A DNA stretch of 64,000 nucleotides from Mycobacterium aquaticum (lineage in GTDB: Bacteria > Actinomycetota > Actinomycetes > Mycobacteriales > Mycobacteriaceae), in the NCBI RefSeq assembly GCF_002086485.1, contig NZ_MVHF01000013.1:62001-126000 (forward strand), written 5' to 3'. Made by a program: the position numbers and the translations under genes. Below, in pieces: positions 7,333 to 16,656 of this stretch (within the stretch, counting starts at the first letter, position 1; every line of letters starts with the position of its first letter). Below the pieces are notes generated by a model that was given only the letters and a program-made list of their open reading frames with translations, had not been told where the DNA came from and did not search any database.

Positions 7333-9081
7333 TCAGCCGGAGATGTGGTAGGTCTTCATCTTCCGGTGGATCGTCGCGCGCGATACGCCGAGCAATGCGG
7401 CCGCGCGCGACCGATTGCCGTCGGCTTCCTGCAGCGCCCGACGGATGGCCTCCATCTCGGTGCGCTCGATCATCGACCAGGCCCGCCGGCTGCGCAGCGA
7501 GTCGGGCAGATCGTCGACGTCGACGGTGCCGCGCGTGCCCGATGCGGCGACCGAATCGACGGCACCACGCAGTTCGGTCAGGTTCGCCGGCCAACTCGCG
7601 GCCTCCAGCGCCTGGCGTGCCCCGTCGCTCAACACGAGTCGCAGTCCGGGAAGCCGTTGCGCCACAAAAGCATTCCAGAGCACGCCGATATCGGAGACGC
7701 GTTCTCGCAACGGCGGCACCCACACGGCAGGCACGCCGAGCCGCGCGGCCGCGGTCTCGGCATCGCCGGGACTGGCCGCCGTCATGGTGAGCACGATCGG
7801 CAGCTGCCCCTGGTGAGTGTCGACCAGCGCACGTACCGCGGCCACCGCCTGCCCGTCGAGGTGTTCGGCGCCGCGGATGACGACCGTGCCGCTCGACTCG
7901 GCGGCGCGCACCGCGTCGCCGAGTCGCTGCAGCCAGGCCTGCTCGCCGGCGGTCTGCCGCTCGGCGGCGTGCAGGATCGTCGCGCCGTCGAACCGCGCGC
8001 CCGCGACGAACGGCCGGCCCAGCGCCACAGACGTCTTGCCGGTGCCTGTTTCACCGGCCACCAGCACCGCGCGGCGCGCGGCGATCTGCCTGCTGACGTG
8101 GTGCGCCACCGCGCGCCACGACTTCGACTGCCCCACCAGGCCGTTCGACAGCGCGGCACCGGATACCGTGACGCGCGGCGCGGGCCGCAGTGCGGCGACC
8201 ACGCCTGCGCCGCCGTCGAGTGCGGAGACGTCGATCATGGTGGGGCCGACGGAGAGTTCCGCGGTCACGCGGGTGTCGCGCCGGACGCCGGTGCAGAGGT
8301 GGTTGATCACGTCGACGTCGGTCTGGGTGAGTTCTCCGGCACGCCTGCTGCGCATCGTGAGGCCGTCCGGGCCTAACGCGACGACCGGGCCGGTGTGGCG
8401 GGCGGACGCGTCGAGGAACGCCGCCAGCATGGCCCGCGCGGCCGGCTGCGCGACATCGAGGACGTGCTGCTCGAGTTGGGCGGCAACGGAATTGGTCAAC
8501 GGCAGCAGCAGACCGCTGCGCTCGCTGATGGCCGTCGACACCGTCACCACGGCCAGCAGCTTGCCCGAGATCGGGTGCCACACCGGCGCGCCCGTGCACA
8601 GGGCGGTGCGGTAGAGGTCCGCGAAATGTTCGGCGCCGGATATCTGGATGCTCTTGCCCGAAGCGATCACCGTGCCGACGCCGTTGGTGCCGACGGTGTC
8701 CTCGGCGAGCACCGCTCCGCGCACGGTGCCGAGGCGATCGAGCTGGTTCATCGCCGACGCGTCGTGCGACCAGCGCTGCAGAATGCGCCCTTGCGCGTCG
8801 GCCAGCAGCAGCCCCATTCCCGAGTCGCCGAGATCCTCGGCCACCCGCGCCATCGGCGCCTGGAACATCTCCAGCAGGTGGTTGTCGAGCAGGTCCTCGT
8901 CGACTTGCGGTACCGCGCGGACATTGGCCGGGGCGCCGAGCGCCTGCTTCGACCGCAACCAGGAATCCAGCAGCTCGGCCGGCACGGCACGGCCTGGTTC
9001 GGCGGCGGTCAGGAACTGCGCGCGAATGTCCTCGATGCGGGCTGCGTTGCGCCGTGCGGACACCACTACTCCTTGCGTCAC
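7333..9081 (-). CDS. AcoR-like GAF/AAA+/Fis transcriptional regulator, lacking GAFTGA
   Basis: 582-residue regulator. An N-terminal GAF-type sensor (about 80-210, with GTNGVGTVIASG) precedes an AAA+ domain with Walker A GETGTGKT (343-350) and a C-terminal Fis helix-turn-helix (NRSRAAALLGVSRATIHRKM). The Walker B region (VVIRGAEHLDG) is degenerate, and the sigma54-contacting GAFTGA loop is absent. Mycobacteria lack sigma54, so this protein probably activates by another route. GTG 9081 is chosen because AGGAG lies 5 nt before it. The ORF could open at 9147. It sits between its probable target promoters and likely senses a pathway substrate. Confidence 0.85.
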   Translation of the reverse strand: MTQGVVVSARRNAARIEDIRAQFLTAAEPGRAVPAELLDSWLRSKQALGAPANVRAVPQVDEDLLDNHLLEMFQAPMARVAEDLGDSGMGLLLADAQGRILQRWSHDASAMNQLDRLGTVRGAVLAEDTVGTNGVGTVIASGKSIQISGAEHFADLYRTALCTGAPVWHPISGKLLAVVTVSTAISERSGLLLPLTNSVAAQLEQHVLDVAQPAARAMLAAFLDASARHTGPVVALGPDGLTMRSRRAGELTQTDVDVINHLCTGVRRDTRVTAELSVGPTMIDVSALDGGAGVVAALRPAPRVTVSGAALSNGLVGQSKSWRAVAHHVSRQIAARRAVLVAGETGTGKTSVALGRPFVAGARFDGATILHAAERQTAGEQAWLQRLGDAVRAAESSGTVVIRGAEHLDGQAVAAVRALVDTHQGQLPIVLTMTAASPGDAETAAARLGVPAVWVPPLRERVSDIGVLWNAFVAQRLPGLRLVLSDGARQALEAASWPANLTELRGAVDSVAASGTRGTVDVDDLPDSLRSRRAWSMIERTEMEAIRRALQEADGNRSRAAALLGVSRATIHRKMKTYHISG

Positions 9082-9182
9082 GCTGACTCCTGGCGCGACG
9101 GCGGGAAGGTCCGCACGGCGCGCGGAGGTGCGATCCGGATCACACACCCTACCGTAATCCGGTCCGCGCGCCCGGCCGGAAC

Positions 9183-9199
9183 TGTCTCAAAAAGAGGCA
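9183..9199. promoter_or_regulatory. Third 17-bp site, upstream of aldehyde dehydrogenase
   Basis: TGTCTCA-AAA-AGAGGCA matches the pair at 6489-6526. With one flanking base on the left and two on the right it forms an imperfect palindrome, ACTGTCTC-N5-GAGGCAGT (9181-9201). It lies 41 bp before the aldehyde dehydrogenase ATG and 102 bp from the regulator's GTG, so it could serve activation of the former or autoregulation. Confidence 0.6.
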
Positions 9200-9239
9200 G
9201 TGCCATGATTCTTCGCGCCGGGCTCCTACGTTGACCACC

Positions 9240-10736
9240 ATGACGACCACCCTGGCCAACTCCCCCGACACCGCCACCGTGCGCGGTCACTGCGTACCCA
9301 CCGGACTGTTCATCGACGGGCATTGGCGCACAACCGATTCAACGTTCGATGTGATCGATCCGGCCACCGCTGAGCCGATCGCGCAGGTGTCCGACGGCGG
9401 CGCAGCCGACGCGTTGTCGGCCCTGGACGCCGCGCATGCGGTACGCGCCGCCTGGCGTCAGGTGTCGCCCCGCGACCGCGCCGACCTGTTCGGCGCCACC
9501 CACCGGCTGCTGCTCTCCCGCGCGGACATCTTCGCTGAGGTGATGACCGCCGAAAGCGGCAAGCCGCTCGCGGAATCGCGGGCCGAGTTCGCGCTGTCCG
9601 CCGAGTTCTTCCTCTGGTACACCGAACAGATCGCGCACCTGCACGGCACGTACGCGCCCGCGTCGCACGGCGGCTACCGCGTCGTGACGTCGCACCAGCC
9701 GGTCGGCCCCGCGCTGCTCATCACGCCGTGGAACTTCCCGATGCTGATGATCGCGCGCAAGGCCGGCGCCGCACTGGCCGCCGGCTGCCCGGTGATCGTG
9801 AAATCCGCCAAGGAGACACCGCTGACCTGCGCGTTGTTCGTCGAGACGCTGCGCGAAGCCGGGTTCCCCGATGGCGTCGTCAACCTCGTGCACACCACAT
9901 CCTCGGCGGCGGTGTCAGCCGCACTGATGGCCGACCCGCGGCTGCGCAAGGTCAGCTTCACCGGCTCCACCGGGGTCGGATCCACACTGCTGGCCCAGGC
10001 CGCACCCGGGATCGTCAACGCTTCCATGGAACTCGGCGGCGACGGACCGTTCATCGTCCTCGACGACGCGGATGTCGAACTCGCCGCACAACAGGCCGTG
10101 GTGTGCAAGTTCCGCAATGCCGGGCAGGCGTGCGTGGCCGCCAACCGCATCATCGTGCACCGGGCTGTGGCCGACGAGTTCACCAAGCGATTCGTCGAAC
10201 TCACCGAACAGCTCACGGTCGGCAACGGATTCGACGACGGCACCGACGTCGGGCCGATCATCTCCGCGGCGCAACTCGACGGCGTCACCGAGCTGGTGGC
10301 CACCCTGCGTGAGCTCGACACCGAGTTGCTGACCGGCGGTGCGGCGTTGCCCGGCACGGGATACTTCTTCGCCCCGACCGTCTTCCGGGTGGCGGGGCGG
10401 CCGGCGGAGCTGTGCGACCGCGAACTGTTCGCCCCGGTCGCCACGATCTACGAGGTGGAGTCCACCGCGGCGGCCATCGAGTTCGCCAACGACACCCGCT
10501 ACGGCCTGGCCTCCTAGGTCTTCACCCGGGACCTGTCGCGCGCCCTGGCCGTCGGGGAACGCCTCGACTTCGGCATGGTCGGCATCAACCGCGGCATCAT
10601 GGCCGACCCGGCCGCCGCGTTCGGCGGCATCAAGGCGTCCGGCCTGGGCCGCGAAGGCGGCCACGACGCGATCTATGACTACCTCGAACCCAAGTACCTG
10701 GCCGTCACCGTGAACGAGGAAGAGGGATTGGCATGA
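9240..10736 (+). pseudogene. Aldehyde dehydrogenase interrupted by an in-frame amber codon
   Basis: NAD(P)-dependent aldehyde dehydrogenase, SSADH-like. The general-base glutamate lies in ASMELGGDGP (E264) and the catalytic cysteine in FRNAGQACVA (C298). Reading stops at TAG 10515-10517 after 425 residues, but the same frame continues with VFTRDLSRALAVGERLDFG to a TGA at 10734-10736, overlapping the next gene by 4 bp. The intact protein would be 498 residues, the family norm. Relatives often have an aromatic residue after YGLAS/A, so Tyr TAC or TAT changed to TAG by one base fits. The lost 73 residues include the oligomerisation strands, so the short form is probably inactive. A sequencing error or suppression is possible. 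Confidence 0.85.
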
Positions 10737-12001
10737 GCGCACCGACGACCACCATCGAGCCGCGGCGCACCGAGAACTCACTCGGGCTCGGGCTGCTGCG
10801 CCAGCCCACGACCGTCCTGTTCGGGCCCGGCCAGCGCAGGCAGATCCCGCAACTGGCAGCCGGCATCGCCGAGCGGGTGCTACTGGTGACCGACGCCAGG
10901 ATGGCCGAGAGTCCCGAATTCGCCGCCCTCGTCGACGGCCTGGCCGAACGGGGCGTGACGACGATGGTCTACGCAGGCACCGAGCCGGATCTGCCGCGCC
11001 GCAACGTCGTCGACATCACCGACCGGTTCAGCGCATCAGCCGTCGACGCGATCATCGGCATCGGTGGCGGCTCCTGCATGGATCTGGCGAAGGTGGCGTC
11101 CGTCGTGCTCGCCAACGGCGGTGACGTTCGGGACTACTACGGCGAGTTCGTGGTGCCCGGCCCCGGTTGCCCCGTCATCACCGTGCCCACCACCGGCGGC
11201 ACGGGCGCCGAGGTCACCTGCATCTCGGTGATCTACGACGAGGACAAGGGCATGAAGGTCGGGGTGGCCAGCCCGCATCTGGAGGCGTACGCGGCCGTCA
11301 TCGATCCCGAGCTGACACTGACCTGCCCGCCCGGCCTGACCGCGGCCGCCGGGGCGGATGCGCTGTCGCATCTCATCGAATCGTTCACCGGACGGGCCAA
11401 GAACCCGTCCGCCAACGACCTCGCGACCAAGCTGTACGCCGGCAAGAACCTGCTCGCCGACACCTACGCACGCACCGGCCTGGCACTGCTCAACACGTCA
11501 CTGCCCGCCGTCGCGGTCCGGCCCGGCGACCTGCAGGCCCGCTCCGACACGCTGTTCGGGGCGTACTGCGCCGGGATGGCGATCAACACGGCGGGCACCG
11601 CGGGAGCGCACGCCATCCAGTCGCCGATCGGCAACCTCACCCACACCCCGCACGGATTCGGGATCAGCGCCCTGTTGCCCTACGTGATGCGCTACAACCT
11701 GCCCACCCGCGTCGCCGAGTTCGCCGAGATCGGCCGACTCCTCGGGGTCGCGGTGCCGACGGATCCTGAGCTGACCCAAGCACATCGGGCGATCGAGCGG
11801 ATCGAGGAGATCCTGGCGGCCCTGGGCGCCCCGCTCGACCTGCGGACGCTGGGCCTGCAACCGGGCGATTTCCGGTTCGTCGCCGATCAGGCCATGCTGG
11901 CCACCCGGTTGACGGCCAACAATCCGCGGGATCTCACCGCGGATTCGATCGTCGGCATCCTCGAGCGCGGCTACGACGGCGACCGGTCCTGGTGGCAGTG
12001 A
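10733..12001 (+). CDS. Iron-containing alcohol dehydrogenase
   Basis: 422-residue group III (iron-dependent) alcohol dehydrogenase. It has the NAD-binding GGGSCMDLAK, the PTTGGTGAEVT motif and metal-ligand regions AGADALSHLIES and HAIQSPIGNLTHTPHG. The ATG overlaps the aldehyde dehydrogenase stop (ATGA), so it is translationally coupled to it, and its own stop overlaps the next gene. In the pathway it would oxidise the hydroxy-acid or primary alcohol released by the esterase to an aldehyde for the neighbouring, broken, aldehyde dehydrogenase. The amber codon upstream could reduce its expression by polarity. Confidence 0.88.
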   Translation: MSAPTTTIEPRRTENSLGLGLLRQPTTVLFGPGQRRQIPQLAAGIAERVLLVTDARMAESPEFAALVDGLAERGVTTMVYAGTEPDLPRRNVVDITDRFSASAVDAIIGIGGGSCMDLAKVASVVLANGGDVRDYYGEFVVPGPGCPVITVPTTGGTGAEVTCISVIYDEDKGMKVGVASPHLEAYAAVIDPELTLTCPPGLTAAAGADALSHLIESFTGRAKNPSANDLATKLYAGKNLLADTYARTGLALLNTSLPAVAVRPGDLQARSDTLFGAYCAGMAINTAGTAGAHAIQSPIGNLTHTPHGFGISALLPYVMRYNLPTRVAEFAEIGRLLGVAVPTDPELTQAHRAIERIEEILAALGAPLDLRTLGLQPGDFRFVADQAMLATRLTANNPRDLTADSIVGILERGYDGDRSWWQ

Positions 12002-12942
12002 TGCCGGAGCAGTCCCCTCCTGTTGCAGTGCTCGGCGCCGGCTCGATCGGCGTCTCGTTCGCAATCCTGTTCGCCCGCAACGGTTCTCCGGTCACCCTGT
12101 ACGACCCGGTGGTGTCAGCACACGAGCGCGCCCGAGCGGAGCTGGCGCAGCGCCTCGAGCAGTTGCACGCCTACGGCCAGCTGCCCGACCCGCAGGCGGT
12201 GAGCGATTGCGTCCGGTTCACCACCGAGCTGCCCGACGCGCTGTCTGGAGCAGGTTTCGTGCAGGAGTGCGCGCCCGAACGGCTCGAGCTGAAACGGCCC
12301 CTGCTCCACGACGCGGCGTCGCACACCGCCGACGACGTGCCGATCGCCAGCTCGAGTTCGGCGATTGTGCCCGGCGAACTCGTCAAGGACATGCCAGCCG
12401 GGCTGGCCGAACGGGTCCTGGTCGGCCACCCGGGCAACCCGCCGGCCCTGTTGCCGGTGATCGAAGTGGTGCCATCGACCGTCACGGCGCCCGCGGTCAC
12501 CGACCGGGCCATGTCCATGTACCGGTCGGCGGGCCTGCGACCGGTGCTGGTGCGGCGGGAAGTCGAGGGGTTCATCTTCAACCGGTTGCAGGGCGCCCTG
12601 CTACGCGAGGCCTACTGCCTGCTGCGCGACGGCGTCGCCGACGTCGACGACATCGACGAGGTGGTCCGCAGCGGGCTGGGCCGCCGCTGGAGCGTCATCG
12701 GCCCATTCGAGACTGCGGACCTCAACACACGCGGCGGGCTGCAGTCGCATGCCGAGAAGTTGGGACCCGCCTACGCACGCATGGGTGCCGAACGCGGACA
12801 ACACGATCCGTGGACCGCAGACCTGGTGGCCGAAGCCACCGCGCAGCGCCGCCGGCTGCTGCCACTGGCGGACTGGGACGCCCGGGTCCGATGGCGCGAC
12901 GAACAGCTGATGCGGCTGCAACCGATCTGGGATGACGCCTAA
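12001..12942 (+). CDS. 3-hydroxyacyl-CoA dehydrogenase family protein
   Basis: 313-residue NAD-dependent 3-hydroxyacyl-CoA dehydrogenase-like enzyme. It has a Rossmann motif GAGSIG (12-17), the SSSSAIVPGEL segment and GHPGNPPALLPVIEVVPS around the catalytic histidine. A C-terminal helical dimerisation domain contains RRWSVIGPFETADLN. ATG 12001 is used because it forms a TGATG stop-start overlap with the alcohol dehydrogenase. It is single-domain, without an enoyl-CoA hydratase. Likely role: beta-oxidation of the acid formed by the upstream steps, or dehydrogenation of a small 3-hydroxy acid. It converges with the Ddn-like gene by 4 bp. Confidence 0.85.
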   Translation: MPEQSPPVAVLGAGSIGVSFAILFARNGSPVTLYDPVVSAHERARAELAQRLEQLHAYGQLPDPQAVSDCVRFTTELPDALSGAGFVQECAPERLELKRPLLHDAASHTADDVPIASSSSAIVPGELVKDMPAGLAERVLVGHPGNPPALLPVIEVVPSTVTAPAVTDRAMSMYRSAGLRPVLVRREVEGFIFNRLQGALLREAYCLLRDGVADVDDIDEVVRSGLGRRWSVIGPFETADLNTRGGLQSHAEKLGPAYARMGAERGQHDPWTADLVAEATAQRRRLLPLADWDARVRWRDEQLMRLQPIWDDA

Positions 12943-13388
12943 GCGCGGACCAGCTCGAACAGCGGGATCACCCGGCTGGTCTTGGACTGGTATTCAGCGA
13001 ATGCCGGTGCCAGCTCGGTCAGCTTCGGGTACGTCGCGTTGCGCTCGCCGACGGGCAGCTCACGCGCGGTGGCATCGTAGGTCTCGCCGCCGACCTCGAT
13101 GCGCACCTGCGGATTGGCCCGCAGGTTGTGCACCCACGCCGGATCTTTGGGCGCGCCCGCATACGAACCGACGATGAGCATCTTGCCCTCGACGGTGACG
13201 TAGGCCAGCGGGGCCAGCCGCGGCTTGCCGGACTTGGCACCCGTGGTGTGCAGCAACAGCAAGTTGCCACCCTCGAACTGTCCACCGACCTTGCCGCCAT
13301 TGGCGCGGAATTCCTCGACCACGCCACGGTTGAACGCATCGAGCGCGGCCTGGTCGCTGAACAGCTTCTCCTGGTCTATTTCGGTCAT
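12939..13388 (-). CDS. F420-dependent nitroreductase-family (Ddn-like) protein
   Basis: 149-residue split-barrel protein of the deazaflavin-dependent nitroreductase (Ddn) family, which use F420H2 to reduce quinones and nitroimidazoles at the membrane. It shows the family pattern [19 protein letters not shown], then [20 protein letters not shown] and the short C-terminal helix ending IPLFELVRA. It starts by a 4-bp overlap with the aspS stop and so is probably co-transcribed with aspS. Physiological substrate unknown. Confidence 0.88.
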   Translation of the reverse strand: MTEIDQEKLFSDQAALDAFNRGVVEEFRANGGKVGGQFEGGNLLLLHTTGAKSGKPRLAPLAYVTVEGKMLIVGSYAGAPKDPAWVHNLRANPQVRIEVGGETYDATARELPVGERNATYPKLTELAPAFAEYQSKTSRVIPLFELVRA

Positions 13389-15160
13389 GCCTTTTCCAGC
13401 TTCTCCGGCTTGGCGTCTATTCCGGATTCCTTACGCTGCTGCTCGGTGATGGGTGCCGGCGCGTCGGTCAGGGGGTCTACGCCACCGCCCGACTTCGGGA
13501 AGGCGATGACCTCGCGGATCGAGTCGACACCCGCGAGCAGCGCGGTGACACGGTCCCAGCCGAAGGCGATGCCGCCGTGCGGAGGTGCACCGAAGGCGAA
13601 CGCGTCCAACAGGAATCCGAACTGCTCCTGAGCTTCGTCGTGGCTGATTCCCATCATCGCGAACACCCGCTCCTGCAGGTCGCGGCGATGGATACGGATC
13701 GACCCGCCGCCGATCTCGTTGCCGTTGCAGACGATGTCGTAGGCGTCGGACAACGCGTTGCCGGGGTCGGTGTCGAAGGTGCCCTCCGACTCGGGCTTCG
13801 GCGCGGTGAAGGCATGGTGCACCGCGGTCCAGGCGCCCGACCCCACCGCGACGTCACCGGAAGCCGTGGCCTCGTCGACCGACTCGAACATCGGGAAGTC
13901 CACCACCCAGGTGAATGCCCACGCGTTCGGGTCGATGAGGTCGAGCCGCTTGGCGATCTCGATGCGGGTGGCACCGAGCAGGGCCCGGGCGCCCTTGGCC
14001 GGACCCGCGGCGAAGAAGATGCAGTCACCCGGCTTGGCGCCGACGTGCGCGGACAGCCCGTCACGTTCGGCGTCGGTGAGGTTCTTGACCACCGGGCCAC
14101 CGAGCGTGCCATCTTCGCCCACCAGCACGTACGCCAGCCCCTTGTGCCCTCGCTGCTTGGCGAACTCCTGCCAGCCGTCGAGCGTGCGGCGCGGCTGCGA
14201 CGCCCCGCCGGGCATGACGACGGCGCCGACATACGGCGCCTGGAACACCCGGAACGTGGTGTCCTTGAAGTACTCGGTGCACTCGACGAGTTCCACACCG
14301 AACCGCAGGTCGGGCTTGTCGGAGCCGAACCGGCGCATCGCCTCGGCATAGCTGATCCGCGGCAGTGGCAGCGGCAGGTCGTAGCCGATCGTCGCCCAGA
14401 CGGCCCGCAGCACCTCTTCGGCGATCGCGATGACGTCGTCGGCCTCGACGAAGCTGAGCTCCATGTCGAGCTGGGTGAACTCGGGCTGCCGGTCGGCACG
14501 GAAATCCTCGTCGCGGTAGCAGCGCGCGATCTGGTAGTACCGCTCCATCCCGGCGACCATGAGCAGCTGTTTGAACAGCTGAGGGCTCTGCGGCAACGCG
14601 TAGAACGAGCCGGGCTGCAGGCGCGCGGGCACCAGGAAGTCGCGGGCGCCCTCCGGCGTCGACCGCGTCAGCGTCGGGGTCTCGATCTCCACGAAGTCGT
14701 GGTCGGCCAGCACGGCGCGCGCGGCAGCATTGACCTTCGAGCGCAAGCGAATTGCATTGCCCGGGCCCTCACGACGCAGGTCCAGGTAGCGGTAACGCAA
14801 CCGGGCTTCCTCACCGGCGGTCTCGTCGAGCTGGAAGGGCAGCGGTGCGCTCTCCCCCAGCACCGTCAACGACGTGGCGTTGACCTCGATCTGGCCGGTC
14901 GGGATCTCGGCGTTCTCGTTGCCCTCCGGGCGGACCTCGACGACCCCGGTCACGGCGACGCAGAACTCGGCACGTAGCCGGTGCGCGGCGGCCAGCACGT
15001 CACCCTCACGGAACACCACCTGCGACACACCGGACGCGTCGCGCAGGTCGATGAAGATGACGCCGCCGTGGTCACGACGACGCGCCACCCAACCCGCCAA
15101 CGTCACCGTCTGACCGGCATCGGTGGCCCGCAACGAACCGGCGGCATGACTGCGCAGCAC
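13385..15160 (-). CDS. aspS: Aspartyl-tRNA synthetase
   Basis: 591-residue class II aminoacyl-tRNA synthetase that charges tRNA-Asp. Mycobacterial enzymes of this type are usually non-discriminating and also form Asp-tRNA-Asn. An OB-fold anticodon domain opens the protein ([24 protein letters not shown]). Class II motif 2 lies around [26 protein letters not shown] residues, the bacterial GAD insert follows, and motif 3 is [13 protein letters not shown]. Full bacterial length. The 4-bp overlap with the downstream Ddn-like gene suggests one transcript. The position next to the divergent PanE-like gene matches the M. tuberculosis order Rv2572c-Rv2573. Confidence 0.97.
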   Translation of the reverse strand: MLRSHAAGSLRATDAGQTVTLAGWVARRRDHGGVIFIDLRDASGVSQVVFREGDVLAAAHRLRAEFCVAVTGVVEVRPEGNENAEIPTGQIEVNATSLTVLGESAPLPFQLDETAGEEARLRYRYLDLRREGPGNAIRLRSKVNAAARAVLADHDFVEIETPTLTRSTPEGARDFLVPARLQPGSFYALPQSPQLFKQLLMVAGMERYYQIARCYRDEDFRADRQPEFTQLDMELSFVEADDVIAIAEEVLRAVWATIGYDLPLPLPRISYAEAMRRFGSDKPDLRFGVELVECTEYFKDTTFRVFQAPYVGAVVMPGGASQPRRTLDGWQEFAKQRGHKGLAYVLVGEDGTLGGPVVKNLTDAERDGLSAHVGAKPGDCIFFAAGPAKGARALLGATRIEIAKRLDLIDPNAWAFTWVVDFPMFESVDEATASGDVAVGSGAWTAVHHAFTAPKPESEGTFDTDPGNALSDAYDIVCNGNEIGGGSIRIHRRDLQERVFAMMGISHDEAQEQFGFLLDAFAFGAPPHGGIAFGWDRVTALLAGVDSIREVIAFPKSGGGVDPLTDAPAPITEQQRKESGIDAKPEKLEKA

Positions 15161-15234
15161 AAATACTCCTCATTAAGACGGGTGGGACGAGTGACCAGTC
15201 TAGAGAGTGGGTCGGCACCGGTAACTTGGCGATC

Positions 15235-16116
15235 GTGAACTCCCCCATCGCGGTCGTCGGACCCGGTGCCATCGGCTCGGCCGTAGCGGCATATCTGCAC
15301 GCCGGCGGGAACCGGGTCGAGGTGTACGGACGAACCCCGCGCGAGTCGATCGAGGTGCGCCCGGACGACGGCGAGCCGATCATCGTGCCGGGTCCGGTGC
15401 GCACCGATCCGGACGCTGTCGAAGGGCCTGCCGCGGTGGTGTTCCTCGCGGTCAAGGACACGCAGAACGCCGCGGCCGCGACGTGGCTGGCCCGGCTGTG
15501 CGGCGCCGACACCGTGGTGTGCGCACTGCAGAACGGCGTCGAGCAGGTCGAGCGGGTCGGCCGATACTGCCCGGCCGGCACCGTGGTGCCCGCGGCGATC
15601 TGGATCTCCGCCGAGACGATGCCGCAGGGCTGGGTGCGGCTGCGCAATCCGCTACGCCTCGTGCTGCCCGACAATGCCGCCGCCCGTGCGGTCGCCGAGC
15701 TGTTCGCGCCCGACACTGTGGAGTTGGATCCCGACTTCCTCAGGGCGGCGTGGCGCAAGCTGCTGGTCAATGCCGTCGTCGGACTGATGGTCCTGTCCGG
15801 CCGACGCTCGGGGATGTTCCGGCGCGACGACGTCGCCGCCCTGGCCCGCGGGTACCTGGCCGAATGCCTCGCCGTCGCCCGGGCCGAGGGGGCGACGCTG
15901 GGCGACTCCGTGATCGACGAGATCGTCGACATGCTCGCGCGGTCTCCGGAGGACCTGACCACGTCGATGCTGACCGACCGCGAAGCCGGCAGGCCGTTGG
16001 AGTGGGACATCCGCAATGGCGTGATCCGGCGCAAGGGCGCCACCCACGGACTGCCCACTCCGATCAGTGACGTGGTGGTGCCGCTGCTGGCCGCGGCCGG
16101 CGACGGGCCGGGCTGA
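15235..16116 (+). CDS. 2-dehydropantoate 2-reductase (ApbA/PanE) family protein
   Basis: About 293-residue NADPH-binding reductase of the PanE/ApbA family. The Rossmann motif is VVGPGAIGSAVAAYL near the N-terminus. FLAVKDTQNAAAATWLARL follows, then CALQNGVEQVE with its conserved Asn, and the catalytic lysine region AAWRKLLVNAVVG. GTG 15235 is preferred over TTG 15228 because it gives the compact N-terminus usual in the family. The equivalent M. tuberculosis gene (Rv2573) occupies the same place beside aspS. It may not be the pantothenate-pathway enzyme, since many paralogs exist. Confidence 0.85.
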   Translation: MNSPIAVVGPGAIGSAVAAYLHAGGNRVEVYGRTPRESIEVRPDDGEPIIVPGPVRTDPDAVEGPAAVVFLAVKDTQNAAAATWLARLCGADTVVCALQNGVEQVERVGRYCPAGTVVPAAIWISAETMPQGWVRLRNPLRLVLPDNAAARAVAELFAPDTVELDPDFLRAAWRKLLVNAVVGLMVLSGRRSGMFRRDDVAALARGYLAECLAVARAEGATLGDSVIDEIVDMLARSPEDLTTSMLTDREAGRPLEWDIRNGVIRRKGATHGLPTPISDVVVPLLAAAGDGPG

Positions 16117-16152
16117 CCGATCAGTAGACACCTTGCCCTAGGGTGTCTACCC

Positions 16153-16656
16153 ATGGCCCGTACCTACGACTGCGAGCGCGTCGACCTGGACTTCATCGAC
16201 TCCGCGCCGTTCCGCTTCGTCAGCACGGTCGACCTGGCGATCACGCCCGAGCAGCTCTTCGAGGTGCTCGCCGACGAGACATCCTGGCCGCACTGGGCGA
16301 CGGTGATCACCAACGTCGAGTGGACCAGCCCCGAGCCCCGCGGCGTCGGCACCACCCGTACCGTGTCGATGCGCGGCCACATCACCGGCCACGAGGAGTT
16401 CCTCGCGTGGGAACCGTTCTCCCACATGGCGTTCCGCTTCAACACAACCACCTCCGATGCGATCTCGGCGTTCGCGGAGGACTACCGCGTGGTCGAAACC
16501 GCCGACGGCGCTCACCTGACCTGGGTGATGGCGATGAAGCCCAGCGGCATCGCCGGACGGCTCGGGATGACTTTGGGGCGGCCCGTCATGGCCTGGTTGT
16601 TCCAGCGGTTCCTGCACAATCTGCGGCGCTACACCGACAAGCGGTTCGCCGGCTAG
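16153..16656 (+). CDS. SRPBCC (polyketide cyclase/dehydrase-like) family protein
   Basis: 167-residue START/SRPBCC-fold protein with a hydrophobic ligand pocket. Features seen are FRFVSTVDLAITPEQLFEVL, the tryptophan-rich DETSWPHWATVITNVEW, EEFLAWEPFSHMAFRF and the C-terminal amphipathic helix WLFQRFLHNLRRYTDKRF. It corresponds by position to Rv2574. Such proteins bind lipids or act as cyclases, and no catalytic residue can be assigned here. Its stop overlaps the convergent carboxylesterase stop by 4 bp. Confidence 0.8.
   Translation: MARTYDCERVDLDFIDSAPFRFVSTVDLAITPEQLFEVLADETSWPHWATVITNVEWTSPEPRGVGTTRTVSMRGHITGHEEFLAWEPFSHMAFRFNTTTSDAISAFAEDYRVVETADGAHLTWVMAMKPSGIAGRLGMTLGRPVMAWLFQRFLHNLRRYTDKRFAG

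Noticed and set aside
9059..9070. Possible sigma54 -24/-12 promoter for the AcoR-like regulon
   Set aside because: I found no GG-N10-GC element at the expected place, and mycobacteria have no sigma54. The regulator itself lacks GAFTGA.
8395..9234. Long open frame (279 codons) opposite the AcoR-like regulator
   Set aside because: It is the antisense of a clear GAF/AAA+/HTH gene and its translation is Arg/His/Gly-rich without domain-like pattern. High GC makes such antisense frames common.
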